This document shows positions 11,390 through 23,900 of a stretch of DNA of 64,000 nucleotides, piece after piece (position 1 is the first letter of the stretch; each line of letters begins with the position of its first letter). Position numbers and translations under genes: made by a program. The DNA is taken from positions 4,761,501-4,825,500 of the forward strand of contig JAZGTH010000068.1 in the NCBI GenBank assembly GCA_036877525.1, written 5' to 3'. Source of the DNA: Chromobotia macracanthus. Its lineage: Eukaryota > Chordata > Actinopteri > Cypriniformes > Botiidae. The notes under the pieces are model-generated. The model saw only the letters and a program-made list of their open reading frames with translations. It did not search any database and was not told the origin of the DNA.

Positions 11390-11452
11390 GTCAGCTGAAA
11401 CTGACAGTTACACCCAGCACTGGACGACTCTGTGTTCAGACTAAGCATTATT
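11390..11452 (+). pseudogene. rgs3: Relic rgs3 exon, start of C2 domain
   Basis: After acceptor tgatcacag the sequence reads GQLKLTVTPSTGRLCV, matching the first C2 strand of RGS3 (human GQLRLSIDAQDRVLLL). Resemblance then stops: the expected IIEGKGL and CDPYVK segments are missing and the frame reaches a stop within about 30 codons. Confidence 0.55.
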
Positions 11453-12130
11453 GCATACCTGTAAACAGTTTTTCAACTTTATACTTTTAATGTTTAACAG
11501 TTTGTTTGTTGTAAATGAAACAGTTTACGGTGTTTCCAATTGGAATGTTAGTAAAAGGTTTGTGTACCAGTGATTTAATACAGGATTACATTATATTCGT
11601 AATTGTAAACAAATGAAACTGTTAATAATCATATTGTCACAGTTGTGGAGGCCAGGGGTCTCATGGAAAGAGAATACAGACTCATGTAAGGTGGGCACTC
11701 GAGTTCTGAAGGACTTTGCATATGACACACTGTCATGTGACTGAGCCTTACAAAATTACTCAAACTAATTCCCTCTCAGTAGAGAGAGACAACTGTCCTT
11801 GTCAGAGGAGATGATGATGTGATATTATTTTTGTCATAATTTGTCATGTAATCCGCTCTGGATGTCCGCCCTGGAAATGAACCCATTTTCATGTCAGCTC
11901 GGGCAGGTTTTAGGCCTGATAAAGCTCCAGTTTGTTGGCAGATGTCCTCTCAGATACAGAAACTAGTGCTGATGGATTTCCCCTTTGTTTATGATGAAGA
12001 CATCCTCTAGCAATGTTAAACTAATGTACTTTATTGTGACCACTAACACAAAAAGCGTATAAGTGTATGAATGATTATATATTCTAGATAACCATCATTC
12101 CAGATGCGTATCACAGTAAGTGATGGAAGA

Positions 12131-12310
12131 CCAGGACCGTTCTAGACTGCAAGAGTCTGCAAGTTATGTTGTGACATTCCCGATGGGAATGGGAATGCCA
12201 TTCTGTTTGGGTTGAAGTTGGAAACTGATGAGCTTTTGAAGTGTTTATTTCGATCTGAGGTCGATCAGAAGAAGAGGCTGCTGGTAATGGTGTGGAATCT
12301 CGTCGGACTT
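12131..12310 (+). pseudogene. rgs3: Relic rgs3 exon, middle of C2 domain
   Basis: Contains LFRSEVDQKKRLLVMVWN, which matches human FFPVQEEDDQKRLLVTVWN in the C2 domain. Upstream a possible DCK trace (at about 12146) fits the human VPDCRDP, but it lies in another frame with stops and the strands between have lost all likeness. No good donor follows VWN. The mixture of a well-kept core and broken flanks is typical of decaying coding sequence. Confidence 0.6.
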
Positions 12311-12601
12311 CCAGGACTTCCAACTTTATCATTTTTCACTCAGGTATTGATTCTTTACATTATTAAAGCAGTTGTGTCTGTGCCTCACTACAGTGGTTCT
12401 AGTATGTTTTATTATTGAAGACATTCAGCAGTGACACAATCAGCATAAAAACAATGTATTATTAATCCATTTATTAAGTTTGTTTCGATTCATTACATTA
12501 TTTGGTTACCAACAGGGTCCTTGGGCAGTGCACATATTCTGCTGATATTATTACATGGAGAGTTTAGCAGGGGTTTAGAAATTCCCTGCCTCTTGATGTA
12601 T

Positions 12602-12692
12602 TTTCGAGTGTTTGACTCTGCCCAAAGGTGCAGTGATTTCCTGGGTTGTATGAGTTTCGGTGTCTGTTTCTTTCATCACCTCATCCAAAGTA
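12602..12692 (+). pseudogene. rgs3: Relic rgs3 exon, GCMSFGV strand of C2
   Basis: Reads FDSAQRCSDFLGCMSFGV, matching the human SRQSGLIGCMSFGVKSLL. After SFGV the nucleotides can be aligned with KSLLTPDK only by allowing a one-base insertion (tctttcatcacctcatccaa), so the C-terminal part is frameshifted. A donor-like gtaaat follows. Confidence 0.6.
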
Positions 12693-13354
12693 AATATTGT
12701 GCAGTCAATGCCCTTTTTAACATCTACAAACTGAACAATTACCCATTGTGCTTTGCCTGCAGTGTTCTGAAAATTCTTTCTGCAACAGGAGCAACACTTA
12801 ACAAGATACTCCAACATACAATAAAGTCAAACCTTATGCCATTTGTGGGGCAAAACATTGCTCAGTTTAAGTGTCCCAGCCAGCCTGAAATACCAACCTT
12901 GGCCCAGTCAATGACATGAGTTATGGGCAGGCTGTTTGTTTGACCCAGTGTGGCAGACAGTCAAAAACAGTCAATATTTTTGGAGTTCTGTTTGGTAATA
13001 TAGAAACTACACCCTTTATCTTTAAATACAGGTAGTGAATTTATACTCCAGATTACGTACTTTCATTATTATGCTATAACAAATACTGTAAAAAGTGTGG
13101 AACTAGATTGTACTTTTTGTTCTCCTGTGTTTTGTCCTGTTGTAAAATTTGTCAGTGTTATGCTCATGGTTTCTCATATAAGACAATTAGATCATGGCTG
13201 ATGAATGTTTTATTTAACGTATAACCTCTGGGACTGACTTGAATACTATTTCTGTGTTGAATGTACTCACAAGTCAACATATATTAGGATTCTGAAAGCA
13301 TGGCTGCTGTTCTTACTGTGTCTTGCTGTGTTTTTTTACACTGCCTGCTGACAG

Positions 13355-13451
13355 GAGAGCAGAGGTTGGTTATCTCCTGGGAGAAGAACTGGGCAGGAGC
13401 AAACATCTAAAGGTGGCCCCATGTCACATTAGACAAACAGTTGGTAAGACT
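13355..13451 (+). pseudogene. rgs3: Relic rgs3 exon, end of C2 domain
   Basis: Acceptor ctgctgacag and donor gtaaga. The run YLLGEELGRSKHLKVA is almost identical to human YLLGEHLGRTKHLKVA. The five codons from the acceptor would give ESRGW, echoing EISGW, but TGG is followed by TTAT where two tyrosine codons are expected. That is a two-base loss that shifts the frame between the acceptor and YLLGE. Confidence 0.7.
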
Positions 13452-13539
13452 GACTGCTGTTTTTCAGTCTCTCTCTCTCCTGTCTTGCTTGTTTTGTTTT
13501 TTCTGAGTTGGCTGATGGTCACTCACTGATGGCCTTTAG

Positions 13540-13622
13540 GGATAACAGTGAAGAAGAGGTGAAGAAAATGAAGCTGGACAATTTGTGCATGACAGATTGT
13601 CCTCAGCCACAGCAGATCAGGT
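13540..13622 (+). pseudogene. rgs3: Relic rgs3 linker exon before PDZ
   Basis: After acceptor ggcctttag the sequence reads DNSEEEVKKMK in one frame, matching human GGDTENGKKLK, the last residues before the PDZ exon. In the ancestral arrangement a donor should follow KKMK; here the bases are ctggac, so the donor appears lost. A later GT (after CAGATCAG) would put the PDZ exon out of frame. The frame carried over from the previous exon also meets a TGA in this segment. Confidence 0.6.
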
Positions 13623-14670
13623 GATCAAATATAAGCTACATCTGAATAAACATTATCTGGGGGTGTTTTAAGAAAATATTGCAAATAATTTTTACTTCAG
13701 CTGTGATTAATTCAGTTGATTAATTAGCATAGCAATTCACACAGTGTACATTTTTAAATGACTGATTAACATCAAATTAAGTTTGATGGGATTCTGAAAC
13801 AGCGTATGGTAATCAGCAGATCGAACCCAGTGACCCTATAAATAGACTTAGCTTTTTACTTCTCTGCAAATACAGCAGCTAAATTAACAAGCATCGCCTT
13901 GTAATTATAAGAGGGATATAGAGGACCCTGGTGTTAAAATGTTCAGCATCCCTGCAGAGAGCAGAAACAAAGAGCAGGGGGCCAGGGGCCGACACTCTGT
14001 GCAGCAGCACTGATGAGCTGTGGGAATGAGATGAGATTGAAATAAAAGTATCATGGCACGTCCAAGTCAGTTTAAACCCAGTTTAGAGATCTTCTCCTCC
14101 CCCTGTCAGTCCTTATAATAACCTTTACAAAAAAAGAAACCTGGAATTTTGGTGCAGATTTGAATGTGCCGTTGTTTGGGGTTCATTGCATGTAAGAGAT
14201 CATCTTAATTTCCGCTTCAGGTGCAGTTTGGCGAGGGGGGGGCAGAAGGACATCTAAGAAATTCAGCAGAGATTAAGCTTGATTAGAGAGTGAGAGAGAG
14301 ATAAGAGGAAGAGAGAGAACGGGGGCTTGAGTCAAGGCACTGGGCTGACTTTAAGAGAGAGCCAGCTGTACTGTGTCTCTCTTGAATGTTGTTTCTATAA
14401 AGAATGTTTTATGAAGAAAGACATTGTTTCCTGGGAGCATAATCACTATGGTTACAAAGTGGGGGCGTCTCACCGGTTGTTAGGGGGGAATGCTTTTAGG
14501 GCACTAGATTTCTTGCTGTCTCTGTCTCTCTCTGGCTTTTCTAGGGCAGTAAGCTCTGTCGCAGAGATGCAGGCTTAGGTCATCTCATATGGTGTAGAGT
14601 CACTTCTATTGGACAGCAGACAGTTGTGTTCAGGTTCTGCTGCCTCTCTCCGCTCTGCTGGACGAGTGTT

Positions 14671-14829
14671 ATGGTTGAGAGAATTCAGCCCGGGGCTAAG
14701 ATGTACTCAAAGAGCATTCTGTCTGCCTGGGACTCGTGGGACTCTCTTGTGTATGTTTCAGAAGCAGCTGCGTCTAACCATGAGGCTGGACCAGAGAGCG
14801 CACTACCAGAGAACATGCAGTTGTTTACT
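14671..14829 (+). CDS. rgs3: rgs3 probable alternative first coding exon
   Basis: ATG at 14671 (a second in-frame ATG at 14701) opens 53 codons, MVERIQPGAKMYSKSILSAW through to PENMQLFT, ending at a strong donor gtaagt in phase 0, the phase the PDZ exon requires. The sequence is unlike the short N-terminus of mammalian PDZ-RGS3 and unlike anything I recognise. The start is chosen because it is the first ATG in the open frame. A (TA)n microsatellite lies 40 bases after the donor. Alternatively the exon could extend upstream or be non-functional. Confidence 0.6.
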
Positions 14830-14870
14830 GTAAGTGTTTGTTATTCAATTTAAAGAGTTTTAATATTATG

Positions 14871-14916
<46 letters not shown>

Positions 14917-17900
14917 GGTGAATTAACTTGTGTACACAAATTAAAGGATGTTTGTTTTCAAGGTAGTTTACTCATGTTACGTAATATTTTTGATTTGAAT
15001 ATTGTTACTACTGCACTTTTACTTTATGTCATTTTAGATGTATGGATTGCTGAAATGATAAATGTTAATAATATAAATTGTAGTGCATTTCTATACATTT
15101 GCTATGTATGCTATTTGTAATAACATAAAAGTAATGCACCATAAGCTTTATTTGGCTGACACATGCGAGAGTAGCATCTCTTGTTAGGGTCTGTCTTATA
15201 GATTCAGATGTTATTGGAATATTTCCAGTTACAGTTTTCATATTTCATGTCAGAAATTCTCGTGATGATTCGGTGCATTGTAACCACCAGATTTGATGAG
15301 ATCAAGCTCATACATGACGTGAAGAATGAAATTTTAAAAGGTTTTAAAAGGAGAGAGCTTTAACTTAGTAGATGATTGTTTTGGACCAAGCCATCACAGA
15401 TGTGTTGGTGTACATTAATGAGACAGACTGTAGGATCATTGGGAGGTGTGTGTATGTGCTTTTGGATATTGCATGATTGTGTGCAGCCAGCGACTCACCC
15501 CCAACACACACACACACTCCTGAAACCCTCCCATCCACTTCAGCGAGCAACTTTTCCCAGGACTGTTCTCCGCCTGCTCTGTTCTCCTCAGACAAAGATG
15601 GGAAACGGAAAAGGCCAAGAAAGTGGCTGTAATAGGAAGTCCAATCCTGCACGCTGTTTATGATTTATCCCTGTTTGATTCCCCCCTCCCTGACACTCTT
15701 GCCCGTTCCCTGCATTTTTACAAGGAGGCCAGTCAAATATGCTGCTAATCATTCCTGCCTTTATTTCCTCGCTTCCTGAAAATTCGCTTTTTCAAATTTT
15801 GTAGCTGACTTTCCAGGGATTTCTAATCATTGATGACTGGATTTAATGGGAATGTTAGCAATGTTATAATGGAAGAAATAAAGCAAATCAGTGTGTGCAC
15901 TGGCCAGTTTTACATCTACTAGACACTTATCCAAAATAAACTTAGGTATAATTCAAGCTATACATTTCATGAATATGTGCATTCTTTGGTGCTTGAACCC
16001 AATACCTTAGTGTTGCAAGCATCTACCAGTTGAGCTATCAAAGTCACAGCTATAGTTTATGGATGGAAGTGGCCCAGTTTTACCCAAACAATGCTGTGGA
16101 GTATTTTGGAATTGTGGATTTCTGGGAAATTTAGACCGTATGTCTTCAACGTCACTCGGCCGATGCTTGTCCAACTCCTCATTAAACAAACATTCTAACA
16201 CACTGTAATGTGTCTGGCTTGTCATGAATGTTTGTGTTTACACCAAATCTGAGTGAGCTCCATCTCAGTGTGTACAGAGAGTGAGTCCAGCCGCTACTGT
16301 TGAGAGCTACTCAGGAAACATGTTGGCTTATCGAGAGCAGACATACTGCCTGGCTGCTTACTGGGGGGTTGGAAGGTGGTTTCCTGTCATTCTTCTGCTC
16401 AGAGCAGTTCCCATGAGCGGGCATGCATAGCCGCACAAGAGCATCAGAGGAAGAAAGCCCCATCACCTGTGTGACTTACGTTTATTTAAGACAAGGAGTC
16501 GATGATAGCACCTTAGATGTAGGTGGATGTATACCCGCTGAGCCATGCATACAATCCATGGGCTGTGCAGGCTCTGCATCGAACGGAACTTGCCACAGGT
16601 TTGTTGCTTTTGGTTTTGGCTTGTTGGGAGTAAATTGCTTTGGTTGTGGTGTTAGAAACTGGTTTTGAATAGTTATGGTCACAAGGAAATACGCTGAGTG
16701 AAAGGTTAGGAGCTTTTGTTAAAGGAAGTTTTTGGGGGATTGAGTTTCTAAGTGGCTTCTAAGTGGTTTCTAGTGAAGCCTGATAATTAAAGATCTGGGC
16801 AGTTTACAGGTTCGAACCTCACAATGGGTGATGAATGAGTTTTCATTGAGGTAAGACACTTTACATCAGGTTGCCCCAGATTGACTGAACCTCAGTACGC
16901 TATAAGTAGCTTCAGATAAACAGCTTGATGGCAAAGTATGTTTATAGGTGTTCAGAACGTCTAAGTATATTATGTAGGACAACAGCTTGTGGCTCAATGA
17001 GTGAGAGTGTTAAGGCCAAACAGATCTAACTTTCTTAACTCAAGCCCTAAATCCACTAAAAGGTTACTTAGTTGATAAAGGTAATTCATGTGATTCAAGT
17101 AATGGAGATAAAGATGGATTTGGGATGTGTGTGATAAGCAGTCAGTTATATATCCTCGTGCTGTGATTAACAGGATTAGATAAATGGGGTAACCCAAACC
17201 ACAGGTGTCTCTGTTATGTTTTGTGTGGGAGAGGTCCATCCATCCCTGTCTGTGAAGATGATAAGAATAACAATAGTTTCAAAAGACAGAGAGCAAGCGT
17301 TGTACAACAGTTGGCATGCAACATTTAAGTGTCACATGTTTCAGCTCTGCTTCTTGTTCTGTTTAGTTTCCCCCAATTATCAACAGAACCAAATATAAAT
17401 AAATAAAAAACGATTTGTTATTGTCGTACTGTTTCTGCACACAGAATTAAAGGGAATGAGAATATTTACAGTAATAATGCTTAATTTTCAGTAATGTTCA
17501 GTGAATACTTTGGACATTTTGTGAATAAACCACAGTGTCTGGTCACCCTAAAGATCAGTGGTTCTCAGTCAGGGGACCAGGGCCCAATAGTGGACTTCAC
17601 TAAAGCAGTGGGCCAATGAAGCCGTTGAAACCTCTCAAAGTATTTAAAGTAAATTATGTTTTTTATAAATAATGTGAAGTGAATCATATTTTTAATCTAT
17701 AAAGAACTAGGCACATAGAAGTAGCAAAGGTAAAGAACTTATATAGAAGAACCTGCCAAATGTTTTGCCTAAAACTTCATATATTGAGATAGAATATTTT
17801 TGCACAAATTACACACATCCAGACTTTATTCAGTAATGCTGGTTCTGTAGCATAAGTATCATTGTTTTTTAAAGTGGGAAAAATAGGAGCAAAGGAAAAT

Positions 17901-20900
17901 GGTTTGAGGTTTGATTGGGATAATTATTTCATCACAGCAATTAATGGAGCTTGTAAACGAGGGCGACCATGTGGACCCAGAAGAGAAGAATGTGCAGTGA
18001 AGCTGTCATCACTCGCTCTCTCTCTCTTCTCTTTCCTTGGGGAAACAAGCCTCTTTGTTATTGTGCGGTCAATGTCACATTAAATGGAACCCCCCACCAC
18101 CCTTACATTTCCTATTTAGTTTGGCTCCAGGTTCTGTTGACATTTTGAGCTTCTACTGTCCAAATATTCTTTCTGTGCTGTTTGTCAGTGGCACGACGCT
18201 TTTCTGCTTCTGTCATTTCCTTTTCTTGCCAGGGAAAAAGCAAAGCTGGTTGATCACCCAGCAACCCGACTGAAGTCTCCGCTTGTAGATTTTAATATCC
18301 CTCACTGTTTGCTGCTGCAGCATTTATGTCTGTATGCGGCTGGGGCCAAGCGGCAGTCCGGGGGGATATTTGTTTTTGACACACACACTCTGGACTGGTT
18401 ACTTAGTTCTGCTTACACTGTACCCTTCCTCAGATGGTCCATTGTCCTGTACAGTTCCTGTAAAAGCTGAGGTCATTGTTTCAGTCCATTTAAAAAACAT
18501 GTTTTATCAATGGATTTTTCCCTAGAGCTTATCAATATTAATGAATTGAATGAAAATGAATTTGAATAGATTTCTTGAGGAGTTTATTTGCAGTTGAGCA
18601 GACCCCAAATTTTCATTTATTTTGGGTCTATACTTGTCTTGTGTAAACAGTTGTCCTCTTTTCACACAGGTAACCATTTTGAGAGGACAAGAAGGTTTTG
18701 GTTTTACCATCTGCTCTGACTCACCTGTGCGAGTCCAAGCTGTTGAGCCAGGTAATTTTTCGCCTTCTAGGATATCATCAATATTAATTGGAGATTATTA
18801 ATTTTTTTTAATTTCCATAGTTATTTTCCCAGTGTGTCTGGTTGCAAATTATCTTTACCGAAAAATATTAGTACAGCCTTTTTTGCATTCTGTTTCATAT
18901 TATTGTTATATGATGGACTAATTAAGATAATAAAGAGATCTCATTTGTAGCTCCATTCGTCTCAGGTCTGACAGTCTGGAGTGTCTCCCTCTCTGTTGTT
19001 TAGATGGACCAGCACATCAGGCCGGCTTGCAGCAGCTCGACACATTACTGCAACTAAATGGCCAGCCAGTGGAACACTGGAAGTGTGTTGACCTGGCCCA
19101 TGCCATCAGGTTTGTAGCTGTGTGTTTTAAATCAACATTATTTTGCTCTGTTGTAGCCACAGAGTTCACAGTCTAAAAGTTATTCCAATAATTCATATAT
19201 CTTAACCATTTTTGATTCTGCAGTGGTCAAAGATACATAGGGAAGGTACGATTGGTGCCAGACTGAATAAATGTTTTTTGAAAACATGATCATTGCTGAT
19301 CATTTCGATAATTGTTTTTCCTAAAGGAATTGTCGTAATGAGATCACAGTGGTGGTGTGGAGGACCATGCCTGTTATAAAGCCCTACTTTGAGGGCCTCA
19401 TCCACAGGCCTTCCTACAAACCCTCCAGTTTTGATACTGTTTCTTCTGCTGCAAAAACACAAAGCAAAACCCCACCTCTGCTCTCTCGACCCGGCAGTCA
19501 CAAACCGGGTTGTCGTAAGAAAAGGAGCAGCTCTGAGAACACAGGAAATGGAATAGGACAGTCATTGTGGTCTTGGACTGGAAAACGAGAGGAGAATGAC
19601 TACAAAACTCGCACCCAGACCCTCAAAGGTACCCAAGTGACATCATCAAATGGTGACAACTACATCATCCTCTCACCTGTCAGTCCTGGAAATCAGGTAG
19701 CAATTTGAAATACACACATACTGCTAACTTGCTTAGTAAACTCAATATAAAGAGTTTTGAGACACAGAGTTTTAAGAAGCAACAGTGACTGTAAATTTGC
19801 CAAGCAGGGCATGTTTCTAGATCAACATGTTTGTTGGTCCTAGAACAACATTCCTGTGAAACAATCACTGTCGTAACGCTACCCAGAGGACAGCCGTATT
19901 GCTCAGAGTTGGCTCAATCATAGCTCAGGGGCTCTCAGAATTTCCCAGTTACATTTTAAGTCTCAGATAAAATGACTTGGGAGAAACTGCTGAAAGTACA
20001 TCACCACTGTGATTACAGACATAAGCTTACCAAATCTGAGCATGGTGAAAAGCATTGTTGAGATCTCTTCAAAGACATGTGAGATTACTTGAGACTAATC
20101 TCAAGGCAAAAATTAGGCAGAAGTCAGTTTGCTCTCCATTTAATTCAATTCAATTCAACTTTATTTGTATAGCGCTTTTACAATGTGGCATTGTCTCAAA
20201 GCTGCTTTACAGGGAGGAAAAAGAAAAAACAAATAAATATAGACAATAAAACAGTAACAACGGTATGTCAATTATCAATCAATTATCAATAACTAAGTAT
20301 TGAGTAAGATATTAACTATGGAGTATCAAATATCTATTATCTATTATCCGCAGTCTCCCAGTGAGCACTCCAACACGGCAACAGTGGCAAGGAATTAATC
20401 TCATTTAATCTCAATGTTGTCTAGGAAAAACATTTTAGGTGTTAAAATGATCTCTTTTGTGATCTTACATTCCTATGGATATCCCCAGCAGTTAACTATT
20501 TCAAAATCTCAGGTCGTTGAGAGTTTGATAAAAAAATATTGTTAAAGCCCCCACCTCAGCTTTAACCTTAACCTAAAATTTGATTGGTTGATAAGAATAG
20601 GGATTCTGAAACATGTCCGACTCTTTTTGCATCTCAACGAGTAGCGCATTGCATTGTGGGTATGATTCTCAGGAAACAAACTGATAAGAAAATTCATAAA
20701 TGTATACCTTGAATGCACTGTCGCTCTGCCACATGCATAATGGAGTGTTTCGCATTGCAGATCTTGCAGCCGGTGTATTCCGACACCAATGGAACATTAG
20801 GAACTCTTGGTAAGACAGATACTACTGTACTTGATATAGTAATTGTATAATACAGTATGATAATACCATGGTACCGTGATATATATACCATAGTACTGGA

Positions 20901-23900
20901 TTATTACCATATTAATATGTGATGATATTTACGTTAAGAAATACTGTGGTTTTACCATGGTACATGTTCAAAAACATTAACAGCAAGTAATATCAAGTAA
21001 ATAGCAAAGTTTTTGGCCCTTTTTGTGAGCATTTGATGGTGTGTGATGTCTATGTATAGGAAGAATCTATCAGACTCATCCTAACCGAGGGCTGCAGCAG
21101 AGCCCAGGATACCTGCAGGACGGGGGACTGCAGGCTCAAGCCACCTTATGCAGGACTTTGAGTGGTAAGACGACCACCATGCCCCCCTCATCCTACAGAC
21201 AGAGCTTTGCCAACTACCAGAACTGCACCATCGTCCAGTCCCACCTGCCGCACTCAAACTACGGCACATATGTCAGTCTGGCCCCGAAGATTCTCATCTT
21301 CCCTGTTTTTGTGCAGGTGCGTTCAATATCTGTTCACTTACTGGCACTTCAGTCAGTTATACATATTAGCATCTATGTCATCTATGTTTTATGGTTGTCA
21401 ATGTGTAAAACTGTATAAACTTAAACATTTCTAAAATTTTATATTTTTGTTAAAAACTTACTTAGATATCAAAATTTTAAAATATGAATTTATGTAGATA
21501 GAGAGAAGAAGAAAAAGTTTATTGACCTGTTTGAACCCTTTAGCCACTGTTAAATCATTAAATGGCATAATTAAAATGAAAGACATTGACGCTGTAATTC
21601 ATTGTATTGCAGCCATTGGACCTGTGCAGCCCTGAGAGAATTCTAATGTTATCTGAGGAAATGACTCTTCATGACAGTAAACACATTGCCCTCAAGGTAG
21701 CACACCAATATCTCATGTTTAACTCAAGTTTGTTGTTGTTTGAAGGCTCGGGATTCATATTGGAATTCATAATTTGTAATTGCACCCTTTCTGGTTAATC
21801 TGAGCACAGTCTGTGGCCTTTTTTGAACTCATAAAACTCAAAAAACATTATTGAGATTATTGCTCTTTCTCTCAGAAGACTGAAGTTGTAACCAAAATTC
21901 CTCATTTGATTTCCATTCAATCTAATTGCTGTTTAGGAGACACAACTGAGATATTAAAGAGTTCTTATTTGATAACTTTTAATGTAGACCATTGTCACGT
22001 TCACTCAGCATTGGGGAGTAGCTAACTACATGTTGCTTTTAAACTGTAACTTTTCCAGAAGTTAAATGCATTTTGCAGCAAGTAGCGGTGTAGTGTGACC
22101 CATCTATTGTTATGTGTCACATCTTGGCGTTACTGTTCAGTGAAAAGAGATGGTCCCATGATTATGCAAAGCAGGAGTTTGGGTTGGAGAGTGTGCTGTT
22201 ATGGTGAAGTATGGGCTTTAATGGTTTCGATATATTACAATAAGGTATTTGGGTATTGCAATTATATTTCAACACTTTTGACTACTTTTGTAATTTCGTA
22301 ATCCATACGAGTGAATCAGAATAATCACATTTCTGAACTTAGATTGCTCTGTAATGTTTTCTTAGGCAAAATGTTTGATTGCATTTAAAGTCAATTAAGT
22401 GCAACACAGTTTCTCATTCATAATACAGTAATACATCTGACAAGAAGTACAACAAAGATACAGGGTCAGTGTAAAGGCTTGTCAGTAAGTGAAGAACCTC
22501 TAATAACAGACTTCATTGAAGTGTTGAGAAGCTGCAGTGTTTTGTGTTTGTTGAATCATATATAATGTGAAACTGTACCACTAGAGGTCTCTAGAGGATC
22601 TAGAGAAGAAGGAAGAAAGGGAGAGTAAAAAAGTTGAGGTTGACATGCTGTATTTCTGTTATTTAATGCATCTAATACCACATTCATGATCACCATGATA
22701 AACCTACTCGAAACAGATTTCATGATCAGCACCTTACACTCCTGTCACATTTATAATCTACTGCAGACATCCGTACATGTATTAAACTGATTGCATATTT
22801 ATGCATGTGTTAATGTTTGAGTATTGTGTGGATAGTCTGCAAAATAACAATCTTTAAATTCATAATTGTATTGCATTACATTGTTTTAAACCCCAAATCT
22901 TTTACTTTAAACATCATTAGCAACTATTCAGTTATTTGTAATATACAATGTCATGAAAAAATTCTAGCTACTTTCTGATAGTTACTTGTAGTGTAGCTAA
23001 CTAGTGGTTAACTGTAGTTAACGGTATCTTAACTACTTTAACTAATGATAAGTTTCCCTACAGTTTCAGAGTAGCTTTCCCAACACTGTGTTCACTTTGG
23101 CTTTGTCACTTTAGGTTTGGACCTCTTTGGGTTTAGACTTACTCCAGTCCCAGTAGTCCAGTTTGTGACAAACTGTCTAAGACAAATCTCTTGTCTAACA
23201 TAAAATATGCTAAAAGGGTTCGTGTAATATTTGATCTGAAGGTGACCTGTCTCTGTAAAGAACTGGTGTCCTCTTTCAGGAGAATTGATGTTTTCGCTCG
23301 GTCAGGATTTGAGCTTGTTCTCAGGATACCTCTGAAAGCCTGTTCGTCTGGAGACCCTGCTGTACTTCTAAACTAGATGAAACACTACCTTTTATATTAG
23401 AAGCATGCCCACACCGAGGAAAAAGGAGACACTTCCATCTAAGTTCTTTTTTAGCTGGAGCTTTAGAGAAACCTGCAGTTTGGGAATAAGATGACCTCTG
23501 GTTTCCTCAGCATGAGCAATATTGTGTAAAGATAAATCTCAGAGTTCCACAATGGCCTCTGAAATCTGCCTTGTATCTATAGCAATTCCCTTTCAAAGTC
23601 TGTTGCATCTTTTGTGCTTGCTCACAGGGCCTCCATCTGTATGCCGGCTGACCTCAATTTTGCTTTGAGACCTGTTTGAATAATGCAGTAAAAAGTTTCT
23701 AAAGTTCAGAGTGTTTAAGAAGGATGAGCTGTTTATCACTAACCACATTCCTCCAGCATCCTAGAGAAGTGTGTGTGCTTGACCGTTTATTAAGCTGGCT
23801 TAATTCCAGGCCTGGCCAGTGGGTGCCATTAGCCCGACCGGCTGCTGGTTCCTGTGTGGGAATCAAACCAGACTTTCTTTGCTCTCATTGTAACCTTAAA

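Noticed and set aside
12521..12919. 132-codon open frame taken as a whole
   Set aside because: Only the GCMSFGV core is meaningful, as a remnant of the rgs3 C2 domain; the rest of the frame is chance.
15376..15663. Facing 95-codon open frames on both strands
   Set aside because: Open frames mirrored on both strands in a CA-rich area of an rgs3 intron; no family match, not in phase with rgs3 exons.
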